Below are positions 12,488-25,100 of a stretch of DNA of 64,000 nucleotides, piece by piece. The notes under the pieces are model-generated. The model made no database searches, was not told the DNA's origin, and saw only the letters and a program-made list of their open reading frames with translations. Origin of the DNA: Acanthochlamys bracteata (Eukaryota > Streptophyta > Magnoliopsida > Pandanales > Velloziaceae); contig CM034141.1 of NCBI GenBank assembly GCA_019914995.1, forward strand, positions 2,170,001 to 2,234,000, written 5' to 3'. Within the stretch, counting starts at the first letter, position 1. Each line of letters begins with the position of its first letter. The position numbers and the translations under genes were made by a program.

Positions 12488-13555
12488 CTTAATTTTAACT
12501 AATTTTTATTTAATTTATAAATTTGTCAAAATTAATATTTTTTCTTTTTAAATACATCATAATTAATAATTTTGATATATTATTATTAAAAATTAATATT
12601 TATAATTTTTATTTAATAATTTAATTATTAAATGGGTCGACCCGAGTTTGACCTGGTTATAAATAGGTTGAGTTAGGGTTGACAATTTTGACCCATATAA
12701 ATAAACGGGTCGAATTAGGGTTGAATATTTTTTACCCGGTTATTATATGGGTCGACCAGGAACCGACCCATAAACCCATATTGCCACCCCTAGATATTAC
12801 TGACTAATCCTTCAAAATAATTGGTAATAGTTTTTAATGTTACCAACTGAACTATTAATATTTCAGTAAGTAATTGTTTCTTAATCAATCCAACCCGAAC
12901 GTTCTTTTAGTCATTTTCTTTCCCTATTGCTAGCTAGCTAGGTATTCGCCGAAGCCATTGTTTTTCCATCAATCTGCTGTCCTGCCGATTTGACTAAGCT
13001 CTTCTCGCCAAAAATTTTAACTTTCGTTCGACACCACTTTTGCTTCGTCTGACGCTTTTCTCGCTAAAAAATTCAGCTTCGGAGAAAATTTTAAAATCCT
13101 TACTATCGAATCTGCTCCTTCTTGCTATATCTACTACCGGTTTGCTAAGGAGTAGCTCCATCTAGCCAAATCTGTTGCCGTTTTGCCAATTTGCTTCAGA
13201 GTCACTTCGTTTCACTAAAAATTTTAGTCTGCCGGTTAAGAACTTTTAAAAATTAGGTTTATCTTAGTCTAGAGCACTCTTACTTTTTATTTCACCTCAA
13301 ATACAAATAGTATATCTCTTTATAGGCTACTTACCAACACGCACTTCGGTCGGTAATTTATTATTGTTACTGCAATCAGTATTTTACTGTATTTTGCCGA
13401 CTAATTTTTAAATTCAATTGATAAATTATTTATCGACCAGTATTAGTCAACGTATTATCGACTGCCCTCTTTTCAATTGGTAAAAATTTTTACCGATTTT
13501 TTTTTCAAATCCCAACTATTTTTTTCAGTCATTGATTATGTTATTTTTAATAGTG
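12000..13555. mobile_element. Non-autonomous CACTA (En/Spm) element, interrupted by a hAT-like insertion
   Basis: Starts CACTACTGCAAAAAAG and ends TTTTTAATAGTG, whose complement is CACTATTAAAAA. The flanking trinucleotide is ATG on both sides (11997-11999 and 13556-13558), the 3-bp target-site duplication expected of CACTA elements. Both subterminal regions are dense in ACCGACT, AGTCGGT and TTGGTAA-like words, the usual transposase-binding repeats. The interior (about 12890-13300) shows no transposase. A second element (12224-12792) sits inside and adds 569 bp plus its duplication. Confidence 0.85.
12224..12792. mobile_element. Non-autonomous hAT-like element, copy 2, nested in the CACTA element
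   Basis: Terminal inverted repeats are TAGGGGTGGTAA and TTGCCACCCCTA. A perfect 8-bp target-site duplication, GATATTAC, flanks it (12216-12223 and 12793-12800). The interior is AT-rich, with CGACCCGA / TCGGGTCG-type words crowded near both ends, and carries no open frame of note. The perfect duplication shows it is younger than the CACTA element it entered and than copies 1 and 3. Confidence 0.88.
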
Positions 13556-13767
13556 ATGAAAACTTTACAGAGATAACTTCATCAATCTCTTTTGGGGATA
13601 CACAAGAGAATATAAAATAGGAGCAATTACATATATCATATATGTACGATTGTACAATCGGATCCTATATTAAAATAATTAGCCAAATATTTTAGACTAC
13701 ATATAAATATATATACTTTTCAACCAAATTGGTCTAAGAGTATTAAGAAATGTAAATTGTTATACCA

Positions 13768-14076
13768 CACTATTACGAATAACACCTTTATTTACTGAAA
13801 CATATAGTTGGTAGTTGTAAAAAATCCATTGATAAATAGACTTATTGACTAAAATCATATTAGTTAAAAAATTATCAATAATTATTAGTCAGTAAATATT
13901 TTGCCGACTGAAGAGCTAAAACAAACGACAAATAATTGTACAATGGCGACTAAACTTCTTTAGTCAGAACAACTCTAGAAGTTACCGACTAAAATTTCTA
14001 TTTGGTAAAATTTTAATTTATCAGCGAAAAATACTTAATTAATATTTTTCAGTCGATAAAGACTATTTTTATAGTA
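13768..14076. repeat. Short CACTA-family deletion derivative
   Basis: Begins CACTATTACGAATAAC and ends ATTTTTATAGTA, with several AGTCAGTAA, CCGACTG and CAGTCGATAA words between. This matches the subterminal vocabulary of the element at 12000-13555. No matching 3-bp flank was found, so the ends are tentative. Confidence 0.45.
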
Positions 14077-17000
14077 GAATCATCAAATTATGATATAATT
14101 TAATCTAATTCTGAACTAGACGAGGTAGCTAATTTATAAATTAAGTAGTCTTTTTTTTTACTAAACACTATTTGTATCCCTTCTACTACTAATTCAAATT
14201 AACCTAATTTAAAGGTCCGGAAATATAACTCAGATTTGCACAGCTAAAAACATCTGATCCCATATACAATCAAAAGAAGTTCTTCACACCGGTTACACTG
14301 CTAGTGAATGCTTTCCTTTTCTATCTGCTATAATAAATTAATTAATTATGACTGATTTCTTTAGTGTTAACTTTTTTTGTAAGCTAGGGTTTGAAAAATG
14401 TTGCCAATTCATTTGTTTGACTGAGCGGTCACGTGAGCGAGTTTAAGATCTTTTTTGGCCTGTGCTTGGCAGGAAAAAGGACAAATTAGACCTTGAGTCA
14501 GTGCTGGGATTTTAGGAATTAACAAAAAAGTTGATCTTTATGATTTTCAAGCGTGGGGTGCTGTTTGTTTATTGCATTTATATTGGAGGGAAGAAATTTT
14601 CTTTAGGAAATTCGCTTCATTACTTTATCAATGAAAAGATGTTGCATTTTCTGAAGTGTTTGAAACTTTAGTAATTAGACCTAATAAAGAGTAGAAGATG
14701 GGCAGTGACAAATAATTGGTCCAATAACCCTGAAGCCCAAACAAGAAACAGCTCTTAGAAAGTTAAGAAATTACTTTCAGTTTCGAACGATAGAAAATGA
14801 CTCGCAGGACTACGGGCTTCCTTCGATTTATTGGCCTAATTATCCGTTTGCACCTGCTTTGGACTTTCAATTTTATTGAAGGCCAATGTTGGGATCAAGG
14901 TCCTAGAACTCCTCTGTTTAGTGCTTGTAAATGGATCGTTATAATATTTATATAAAAAAATTTTCTAAAATAAATAATATTTATAAATTTTATTTTAAAA
15001 ATAAATTTATTTTTTTACTATAAAAAATATTATATATATGAAGATTTTATGACGTACTTGTTAAATTATTTAAAAATCTATAAACTACTATAGAAGAGGG
15101 ATTATTGATATAGAAGAAGGATTATTGAAAAAATGTAAAATTTTTTTGAAAATGAAAAGTAATGTCTGAACACTTCCATTAGTTAAAGCTGTTGAATCGT
15201 AAATCACCATATGTTTTTTGTTAACATTGGAAACCAATTGTCAATGCTCGCATCAACGAATTCAAACAAATGAATGTTTGAATTATTTCAACTAATTGTT
15301 TTTTTTTTTGGAAAAATCAGTATATTATAGAGTTATGCCATAATTAAAATTGTGTTATGATTTGCCTATCTATTGCAGAAGCGATGTTTACGTAATATGT
15401 CTATTATTAACATATAAAAAACTACTTGATATCGTAGAAGTCAGAAGAATTACACATAGTATTATTTCTTCAGTTATTTTTTTTCTTCTAAAAGCAAGAT
15501 ATCTCTAATGTTTCATATGCTTCAAAATGTGAGTTGGATGGATTTGGCTGGTCCTATACATTTGGGCATGTTTATACATTTCTAATCAAGCTAAATTAAA
15601 GCAATTTTCGACCGCGATAAATAACAAAACATTCAGGACAAAATGTAGGTCTAATAGTCACCTACATTTACGGCAAATGTTTGAGCTGGGGAGAGAATTG
15701 TTGGCAATAAAAGGGCTCCAAGCTTGTGTAATGGGTCCTGCTTCGTCGAATAACCCGGGCATCATATTTGCTAATTATTCAGTAAGATTAATTTCAGTAT
15801 ATAAGTTGGCATGACAAGCCAGATTATATATCTTTTCCTTTAAAAAAGTTGAGGAAAATCTCTGAACAACATGTTCAAGTGGAGCAGAAGCGAGGAAATT
15901 AAGAGCAGTAAATTGCCACTTACCGTGTGTTTCAATTACATAAGACAATTTTTTCGGACCAAAATTTGAATTTGAATTCATTTTCCATTTCAGTTTTATC
16001 TGAACTTACCTAACTAATTTTTAATTCATTTTTTTATAAACTCAGTTTTACAAAACTTACTTTTACCAATTAAAACACAATCTAAAGATCAATGCTCATA
16101 AAGCCGGCCATTTTCCTAAATGAAATCGCCAAGTTTTGGACCTGTTAGTCATAAAAGGAACCATCAACTATATGTGTTATAGTTCCAAGTAGATACATTT
16201 TATTTCGTCATACATGAATGCAATCAAATGAAATGTTTCCAAACAGGACCTTAATTATTTCGTTGGGTTCCAGGCTGTCCTGCTCCTGTTGCTATATAGA
16301 TAAGAAGATCTTCATATAGAAAAGCAATCACTTCATATTAGTTACAGCAGGCTAATAACGACTCATGTATCTATGTAGAATAATGCTTTGAGACGCATTA
16401 TGTATTCCATCGACCTTCTTCTCTAACTATTTGAATTGATTTATAACCCCTTCTATATTGATCTAAATTTATTTATGTTGAAATATATATACTGCTTCTT
16501 TAGGAGGGGTTTGGTATTACTTTTCACTTACTTTTATTTTTTTATTTTTATTAAAATTTTATTAATATTTTATAAAATTTATCTAAACATTTAAAAATTA
16601 TATATTATAAAATTTTATTATTTTTTTTTAAAATTTTAAAATATTATATCATAATAATTAGGGTTTCTTTTGGACCAAAAATTGATGTTTTTCGATCAAA
16701 ATACCACTTCCAACTGACTTCCTATATTCTTTTGTAATAATTACTTTTTATAGCTTTTTTTTCATCAACTCATTTTTCAGTAAAGATTATTTATCAAAAA
16801 CACATTTAGAAACGTTTGAAAGTATTTATCAAATAAAATTTTTTTGATATAAAAAATATTTTTATTTTTTTAAAAATAAATATTTTTTTTTTTAAAAAAA
16901 ATAATAATAATAATATATAATAAAAAAATTTACTACGAATTTTTTTATATTTTTTAAAATTTGAAATAAATTTTTTAAATATTTTTAAAATATATATTAA

Positions 17001-18763
17001 AAAATATATAATTAAAAATTAAAAAATAGCGTCAAAAAAAATGCTAAACCAAACGAAGACTTGCTACTAAAAAGAACACACCACTTTTAAGATAAACTCT
17101 GGAATGGACTCGGAAAGGACACTGTTTTCTTATTAAGCTTTGTTGTTATTGCACCAATAGATCTAGAGATATCTACAGATATTTATTTCCAATTTAGTTA
17201 GGATTCTTTCTTTCCAATTTAATTAGGATTCTTTGTATTTAAATAGTCACTAATTGATTGAAGGAACTTTGATTATTACTTTGAATTAGACAAAATCTTG
17301 GAGTTTTTTCTTCTTCACTCAGTTTTTCTGCCTCTCCTCGCTTGTTTCTAATCTTATAAACGCAACCAGGGTGGGTTGCTGTCATTACCACTACCCCTTA
17401 AAGCTACTTCTTTCAAATTGATAAACTCCTAAAGATACTTTCTGCTTACTTCTTTTATAGCCAAATGAAGCTACACCACTTCGATTTTATGAACATATCC
17501 TATCTTCCAAATCTCAGCTCGAAAAAATCTGAGATGAGACTTTATTGGTTATTTGAGACTTTATTTGTTGTAATCACTGGTCCTAACAGTGCACATGCCT
17601 TTGATGATCCATCCATATAGAGAACTTCAAAAATCTTTAGGATTTGTCAACCTGTAAAACAATCAAGTGTTTGTTATAAAGATCTTTGCTTCAACATAAC
17701 TATCATCATTCCAAAATGATAGAATGCAGAAACAAAAATGTTATATATCAAAAGAATAAGCAAAGAAGGAAGTGGATGCAAATGTCTTTCAAAGGTTAGT
17801 CGCGAAGGATGTTTTGCTTCTCTACCTTGAGCAGAACTCTGCCGTAATGGTGGGGGATACTTGTTATCACTCAACCTGCTAACAATTTGCCAAGGTTTGC
17901 ATATGGTAGTGTTAAATATCAAAAAAATTCAATTATAAAGTTCACCAAGGCTAGTCGGCCACCAAAATAAATACATAATGTCATACCAAATTACAAACTT
18001 GAGAATTTAAAGATTAGAAAAGATACTATCTCAAATTAGGAAATAAATTATTAATAATCACCATTAACAAGAACCCGAACAAAATGAAGACAAACTATAG
18101 CTCGCAATTTCATTGCATACAAACAAAATGCTGATGAGTTCCAGCTATTCAGCTATTGAAAAACTTACTGATTCCTCCTGTAAGATTAACAAATTCACCT
18201 GCAATAATGAGAAAATGCATTTCTAACAAGAACAAACCAACAAAACTCCACTAAACAACATGTCATGGATGACAAATTACAACCTCCTTCCCTATACAAT
18301 AATGTTCAAGTCACCATTGACAAAATATACTAATTGATACGTAATTAAGTACGACTTTGTGCCGCGCCTTCTAAATCCAACTTATCTTTCAACACTAATC
18401 TCTTAGTCTATTATCTCAACTCATTCCTGCGGTTGGAAAAAGGCGTACATATACAAGAATTCAAGAGAGTACTCATAGGACTCTACTGTTCATGACCAGG
18501 CGCAAGCCAAACTCTTAAGAGGAATTATCAATTAATCACAAAAAACAACAGATGCAGTACCATAGCAAAACAGTTATACCAATTAAGAATTCGTAAACAA
18601 GAACTTAATTACTTGAATCACCACCATGACTTCAAAAAATATAAATATATGTTAATAACCATGTAAAATAACAATTAGATATGAAATATCAAACTCAACT
18701 CAACTCAACCCAACCCAATCCATCCCAATCTAAAGCAAACAGTGAACAAGATTTTCACCACGA
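14077..18763. other. Gene-free stretch downstream of the SAP gene
   Basis: No coding region could be supported. It contains MITE-like AT-rich blocks at about 14930-15180, 16505-16655 and 16661-17060, and one isolated CACGTG at 14430-14435. The part nearest 18763 (about 18400-18763) is probably the 3' UTR of the AN1 zinc-finger gene. A minus-strand frame at 17674-17922 has no recognisable domain. Confidence 0.45.
16661..17060. repeat. MITE of the window's common GTTTGG-ended family
   Basis: Starts GGGTTTCTTTTGGACC after a TTA and ends AAACCAAACGAAGAC before TTG, with inverted similarity between the ends. The core is A/T-only over long stretches. It has the same design as the copies at 29471, 45729 and 60918. 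Confidence 0.5.
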
Positions 18764-19186
18764 CTAGATCTTGATGATCTTCGCTGCACGGATAACAGGA
18801 TTGGCTTTAGAGATCTGTGCCCTTGCAGCTGCCTTGTAATCGAAGGAGCAGTCATGTGTGTCTGAGTACCTGTGCCTTGGACAGAACAGCTCACCGCAAC
18901 GGCACCGGAATCCTGTCAATCCAACTCTCTTGTGGCAACTACAACACCTGTTAACACAGCCACCATTACTACTATTGTTGTTGCTGCTGTTGTTCTTCTT
19001 CTTCAGTGATGATAATGGCGGTCTTGTTACGATCAATTTGTCTTCGTCTTGGTTCGGTGTCATCATGTTTTCTTCAGATTTAAATAAGAGAGGAGGAGGA
19101 GGGGAAGAAGGTGATGATGATGGGGATGCTGTCGTTGTTGTGGGTTTGAGGATTTCTGCTTCATCTTTTAAGCTCTCTCGAGCCAT
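18764..19186 (-). CDS. AN1-type zinc-finger stress-associated protein (SAP), AN1 only
   Basis: Single coding exon, 140 residues. The C-terminal half is an AN1 zinc finger with ligands C81, C84, C95, C97, C102, H105, H111 and C113 in the spacing C-x2-C-x10-C-x-C-x4-C-x2-H-x5-H-x-C, followed by the family's basic tail ending [12 protein letters not shown]. The N-terminal half (about 15-75) is low-complexity Ser/Pro/Asn and lacks the A20 finger found in most plant SAPs. The start ATG is just 3' of a splice acceptor (19192-19193) and is the first in frame. Plant SAPs are stress-induced cytosolic or nuclear proteins, some with ubiquitin-binding or E3-like activity; which of these applies to this A20-less protein is not known from sequence. 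Confidence 0.9.
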   Translation of the reverse strand: MARESLKDEAEILKPTTTTASPSSSPSSPPPPLLFKSEENMMTPNQDEDKLIVTRPPLSSLKKKNNSSNNNSSNGGCVNRCCSCHKRVGLTGFRCRCGELFCPRHRYSDTHDCSFDYKAAARAQISKANPVIRAAKIIKI

Positions 19187-19191
19187 TTCTT

Positions 19192-19364
19192 CTGATTATT
19201 ATAGAAAAATAGCTCAAGAAAACAAAAGTTTCGTACTAGTAATTCACTAGAAATTCAACTGAACGGAATGGGAGGTGGGGTTAAAGATAAAAGTAAAAGT
19301 AGAGATTTCGATAAACAAATTTCTTTCTGAGAAATTTTGAAGAACGAAAACCGAAAGAACTCAC
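19192..19364 (-). other. Probable 5'-UTR intron of the SAP gene
   Basis: On the minus strand a consensus donor, CACG|GTGAGT, at 19365/19364 and an acceptor, AATCAG|AAG, at 19192/19191 would remove 173 nt immediately before the start codon. Leader introns are usual in SAP genes. The upstream leader exon would lie at 19366 to about 19800 and is purine-rich on the plus strand. Confidence 0.55.
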
Positions 19365-19809
19365 CGTGGGAGAAAAGAAAAGAAAGGGAAGAACGCCCAA
19401 AGAGATTGATGCAGAATCAGAGATGGAGATTTTTCGAACTTTTATTGGTGGTAAGAAAAATGGATTCTGCAATCACTAAAGAAAAAAAAAAAGAAAAGAA
19501 AAGAATAAAAGAAATGATTCCCAGGAAGAACACAGATTAGAGAGAAAACGAGGAACACCGAAAAAGAAATTCGACAAGCAACTGGTTCATTCAGCAATCA
19601 ATCCATTTTTGGAGATGAGCTTTATAAAGGAACAAGACGAAAGTTTGGAAGAAAAAGTTATACGACGATTCGAAAGCTGAGCAGAAGAAAGCTGAGATTT
19701 GAATTGATTGAGAAATCAAAGGAGTCTTCTTTCTCTACCCAGCCTGCCCAGATAGATAGAACTCCGAGATCTAATCTAATCCAGAAAGAACAGAACAGAT
19801 TGAGAGAGA

Positions 19810-22158
19810 GAGAAATGTGAGGACTGGAAAGTAGCCATCATGAAGACGAACGAATAAGAAGAGGAAGGTAATAATAAATTATAATAAATAATAATTTAGG
19901 GAGGGCGCAGTTACTACCAAACAAACATACAAAGAATAGAAATTTAGGAAACATTTGAGAGTGATTAACGAAAAAACAATTTAAAAATATTTTTATAATT
20001 TTTAAAAATAGTTTTTATTTTTTGATAAAAAAAGAATAATAAGTACTAATAAAATTTATATAATTTTATAAAAATTTATAAATTTTTTTAAATTTATAAT
20101 AATTCTATAAAATATTCTAAAAATATTATTTTAAAATATAAAATATAAATTAAAATAAAAAATAAAGAGAAAACATACAACGCCAAAACATCCTTTTAGC
20201 TTAATAATGTTTAGAATTGATATTATAAAAGTTTTTTTAAAACAAAAAATTTCTAACAAATAAGATAAATAAAATTTTTTTCTCAAATATAATATTATTA
20301 TAATAAAATTTTACATTATAATATTTTTAAATAATTTTAAAAAGATTTTATAACATATTATAAAATTTTTATTAAATATAAAATATAAAATTAGAATGAA
20401 AAATTAATAAACAGTCTTAGTCATAGTCTCAAATAGCGGCAATAATAATAATAATAAATTAAAATTATGTTAGGGTTAATGGAACTAAATCGACAAGAGA
20501 AGGGGTCGTTGATGTTGAGGTTTTATGAAATGAGATGAATGGTACGAATGTGATCCGCGTCGAAGTCCAATCCATCACCAAGCGCCACAAACACACACCT
20601 CACTGGCCGTTCCTGTTTCCCATGAGGCAAGAAGACTCGAAATTACTCGGACCATGTTTAACAGTACTTATATTATTATTTTTTAATTTTCTTTATTCTT
20701 TATTTTTATTTTTATTTTGTTAACATAATTGATTTTTTAAATTAAATAAAGCTCATTTAATATATATATATATATATACTAAATTCTTTTAAAACTTTTT
20801 ATTTGAAACACATTCCAAATACCACCTCAAACCATGACTGATCAGCAAGCAAATTGCTAACTAGCCTAGCCGCCCACCAATACACATAAGTCACAACGAA
20901 AGTAGTGTAGTCATCCGTATTAACAAAAGTCCAAAACTATAAACCAGTATTGTAAAATTTGAGATTCGAAATCTGCCAAACAGCTCTTCGCTTCTACCAT
21001 GTGAGTGAAAGCCGCTTCGAACTCAGCACCCATGACAAGTGACCACATTAAGTCTCCGTTGAGCAGTGACTTCGCAAGATCGGTTCACATGGGTACTAAT
21101 TGCATAGTTTTCCAAACGTCCAACTATACGTAAAAGGACAGGAACAACTTCTCCACAGACCATATTTGGATCTACATAAACCAAAAAAAGAGTTACACAG
21201 AGACTTCCAATCCCCTGTTATATCGAATAGTAAATGTATTTGGAAAACGAAATTTCTTCAGAATTGCTACAGTTTACAGGCAGTCAAATGCCAGCCTATA
21301 TAGTTACCAACGAAACTGCATCCCTTGTTGTGTCTGAAATAAATATACCACTTTCCATCCATCAATAATTATAGACAAGGACATCGGATTCCATAAAAGA
21401 CATGTACTGAAACACATCAATCGAAAAACAAAAAAAGAAGAAGAAGAAAAGATCACCTAAATAATTGATTTACAAAAACAAGAATATAATGATTTATTTA
21501 AATAAAATTAAAAAGAAAACAAATGAATAAATCATACTTCAAAAAAGTAAGTGCTAGGACAAAAGACTTCTGATTGATTGCTGAGTATCAAGAGGAACAT
21601 TGAAGTATTATCAACAAGATAGACCAACGAGCACATCCCAGAACCAACAAGGAAATTGAACTAAAAACGCGCCACAAAAAAACATGTAAGCAATTTCTTC
21701 TAGCTAACTCTTTCAACATACATAAAAATAGGTGAAAAGATTATGTGAAACCAAAATTAACAGAACTGAATGCCAATCAGTACCAATGGTTCGCCAATCA
21801 TGGAGGCAGAAAACAACCATGCAATTCACAAATGCCAGACATTGGACAAACTGTGTCTAAATCAACTACCCAAACAGAAGCACGACTCAGAATCTATGTG
21901 TTATACTCTTTAGGTTAATATAGAGAAAAAAAAAAATCTGAAGCAAAACTACCAAAACTCATATCTGTGCATCCGTAGAACCACCCATAAGATAAAACTA
22001 GGAAGCTCTTCACTTAGGCCTTTGTTCCACAAAAAATCCCTTTAGTGATACGAGTGAACACGCTGAAGATATTACCTTCATCAACTTGCTTGTTAGGAAA
22101 TTATTTCTCTCATTGAAACATGACGTATACAACTGATGAATAGCACAATTCTCATGCC
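19810..22158. other. Intergenic region between the SAP gene and CSN2
   Basis: SAP promoter side (about 19810-20660), two MITE-like AT-rich blocks (about 19945-20200 and 20205-20415), a short (TA)n tract at 20760-20779, and then DNA downstream of CSN2. The stretch next to 22158 should be the CSN2 3' UTR. No further gene could be supported. Confidence 0.45.
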
Positions 22159-25100
22159 TTAGCTCACACGACTGGAAATTGTGTGGAACAGTGACTTTAG
22201 CTGAGTATTCCATTTGTCTATCGCAGTATATTTCTTCATTCCTTTGGACCTGCAGAAAGCAAGTCCAACCAGAATTGAGTTTCTAGTCACAAGATTATCA
22301 AAATGCTAAGCAGTGGGACAAGTGAGAGATGGATGACCTGTCACCATGCTCTAATAGCTTGTTAACTTGATCAATGTACCCTTGGATGCGGTTATCAAGG
22401 ATTAAGGAGATCAAAAGCTCCTCCACATCTTTCTCCGGCACATTCAGTTCCTGGGAATACAATTCACACATATATAATACAAGAAGGTGCAACTATCATA
22501 TTGGAGACAATACCTAGAGTTCACAATTTTGACATAGTAGGTATAGATGAATCTATAGTCTAAGAAATAAAATAGCAAGTTTAAATCTCTACAAAAGCAT
22601 AAGTCTACTTGGAACACAGATGCTAGTTAGGTCACATTCAAATATCTCAAACTTATGATACCACAGTCAAGTAAAGCCGGTTCAGATATATGCAAGTAAA
22701 GATGACTTTACCCTTGTGTATCAGCATATACAATACTAGATTGTTAACATAGCCGATAAATCTACTTGAAATACAGATGATAGTTACGTCATGTCCAAAC
22801 AGCTCAAATTTCTTAAATTCCAGTGTCAAGTAAAGCCGGTTTTGATATATGGGAGTAAAAATGACTTTACCCAGTATATTCAGCGTATACAACACTAGAT
22901 TGTACCCAAGAAATATACTCACCCATGCAACAAAAGTTGGAACACGTTTCTTATAAAAGAGATTAACATCATAAAACAGTAAGAAGGTATTAGGGAATGT
23001 AAATCAGATAGTGAAATTTAAAAAAAAAAAAGATATGGTATATCAACTACCTTTGATATGAAAGGAATTCGAATCCTTGTGTATGGCTTAATGAGTTTCA
23101 GCAACACTTGCGTCCTGATCTTCCTTAAGAGATCCTCAATGTAGTTCCGAATAAAAGGATCGTCCATTATTGTTTTCCTATTGTTCTGATGGTAAAACAT
23201 TAAAAATTTCAATACTAGTACTATAACAAATCACAAGAGTGAAACATGACTCCAGGTTAAAATCAAACAACCTTCAAGATCTTTTCAAATTCCAGAATCT
23301 CATTACGTTGGTATGCTGCTATCAAGTTCGTCATCGCTAAGATTTCAGGATCATTTTTGTATCTGAAGGAAAAAAAGTTGCTAAAGCTAAGTGAAACTTC
23401 CAAATCAAAAAGCAGATGAAATCAAGTTTTAGAGGGGAAAAGTGTCCTACGGTTTCGCTTCCTGCCCATCAAATGGATTGACTTCAGATTCCATCAGCAT
23501 ATTTGCAAGAACCAGATATCTGAAACATGACCAACAGCAATGAAATATGTGAGTAATAAACAAAATAAACAATACCTAGTGAACAAAAGAAAAGAATGAA
23601 CAGCCTGTGTCCATTACTTAAGGCATTGGATTCGACGCTGATTTCCAGCCTCATCATAATTCTTAAATGCTTCAAAGAAATCAGTAGCAGCTTCAGGCCA
23701 TTGCCTTTCTGCCATATGCATTTTCCCACCACACTCACGGATAATGCCCATAATACGTGGATGGGGTATAGCAGACTTAATTGAGAGAGCCTTCTGGTAC
23801 AGTTGCTACAACCAGAAAGAATCTTGCATCAATGCCCAAAACTGTAGAAAAACTTATAATAAAAGCGAAAGATTCAACAATTAAACATATAATGTCCACC
23901 AAAGTAAAACATATGAGTTGGAAGATCACCACTTCTACCAATTAGTTGCATCGCCCAGCAATTGTTGTCTTAACATGCATAGATATCAAAATTAAAGAAC
24001 ACATTTGCGTAATGAATGTTTATCCATATAGCATTAATCAAATTATGATGAATTCAATACAAAACTTTGAGCAAAATTAACAAAATTTTCATTAACGAAA
24101 CAGACTTCTTTAGTTAGGTGCTACTTTAATTGTTAATGAACAGAGCTACTTTGATGGTACAGAATAAAGGAAATCTTAAAAGTGAGACTTTTACTAGAGG
24201 TTCCTAAATTACACGTGCATCAAACATCAGACCTAAGTTCCATCTCTGCCATTTTCATTCCTTTAGGGTTGTTAACAGGTGATAGTAATTTCAGAACAAC
24301 TGACAAACTCTACTTTCATTTCTCAAAAGCCAAACTAGAAGCATGTAGGGCAACTTTCATTAACAAAATGAAACATGTTTCTAGAACATTCACAAGGATA
24401 CTTAGAAGATTATCTATTTGCCTAATCCACAGTATTATTTACATAAAAGGCTAGCACGATCAAAATTAGATCAGCTTGACACAATGATCATCTAGCACAA
24501 ATTTTCTATGTATATTTCATTTCCTGATACATTTAGCATGAAAGGCTTCAACCTTTGGCAATACTTGCAAGACAGACTTGTTTGGTAAACATATAAGGTA
24601 GGACACATTTCTAAGTTAAATGTTCCCACACTACAAGACTATGGAAAATGACTTAATAAATGTGTAACCCCCAAATGAACATGCCTCCTGTGAAACCAAA
24701 ACAGCAATATCTAGTGAGATCACACACAAAATACAAGATAACAGTAACATGACCATAAAGGACAAATCTGTTGCAAAATTTGACTCTTAGAGCATAACTA
24801 AGAGCATGTTTCTAGTAATAGAACATTAAACTAAAAAAGGGAGGATGCAAAACAGAATAAATAGAAATCCAAATGTGTATGACACAATCTATGAATTGGG
24901 GGGCATTTGGCATTGGTTACCCCAAAAGCAACTTTTCAATTTTCCATTTTACATTTTTCAATACATCTTTTAAAAGTATTTAGAGAATTTATTTAAAAAT
25001 TTAAAAGTATAGAAAAATTCTACTTAGTAAGATCTTTTTATTGTTTATTTTTATTATTTTTTTGAGATAAAAAAGTAGAGTTCGTTTTTCAAAAAGAACA

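Noticed and set aside
18858..19250. 130-residue plus-strand frame over the SAP gene
   Set aside because: It is the antisense shadow of the AN1 zinc-finger exon; its Leu/Phe runs are the complement of Asn/Lys codons.
22010..22213. Separate 67-residue minus-strand gene at the CSN2 end
   Set aside because: It overlaps the last CSN2 exon in another frame and continues into the 3' UTR.
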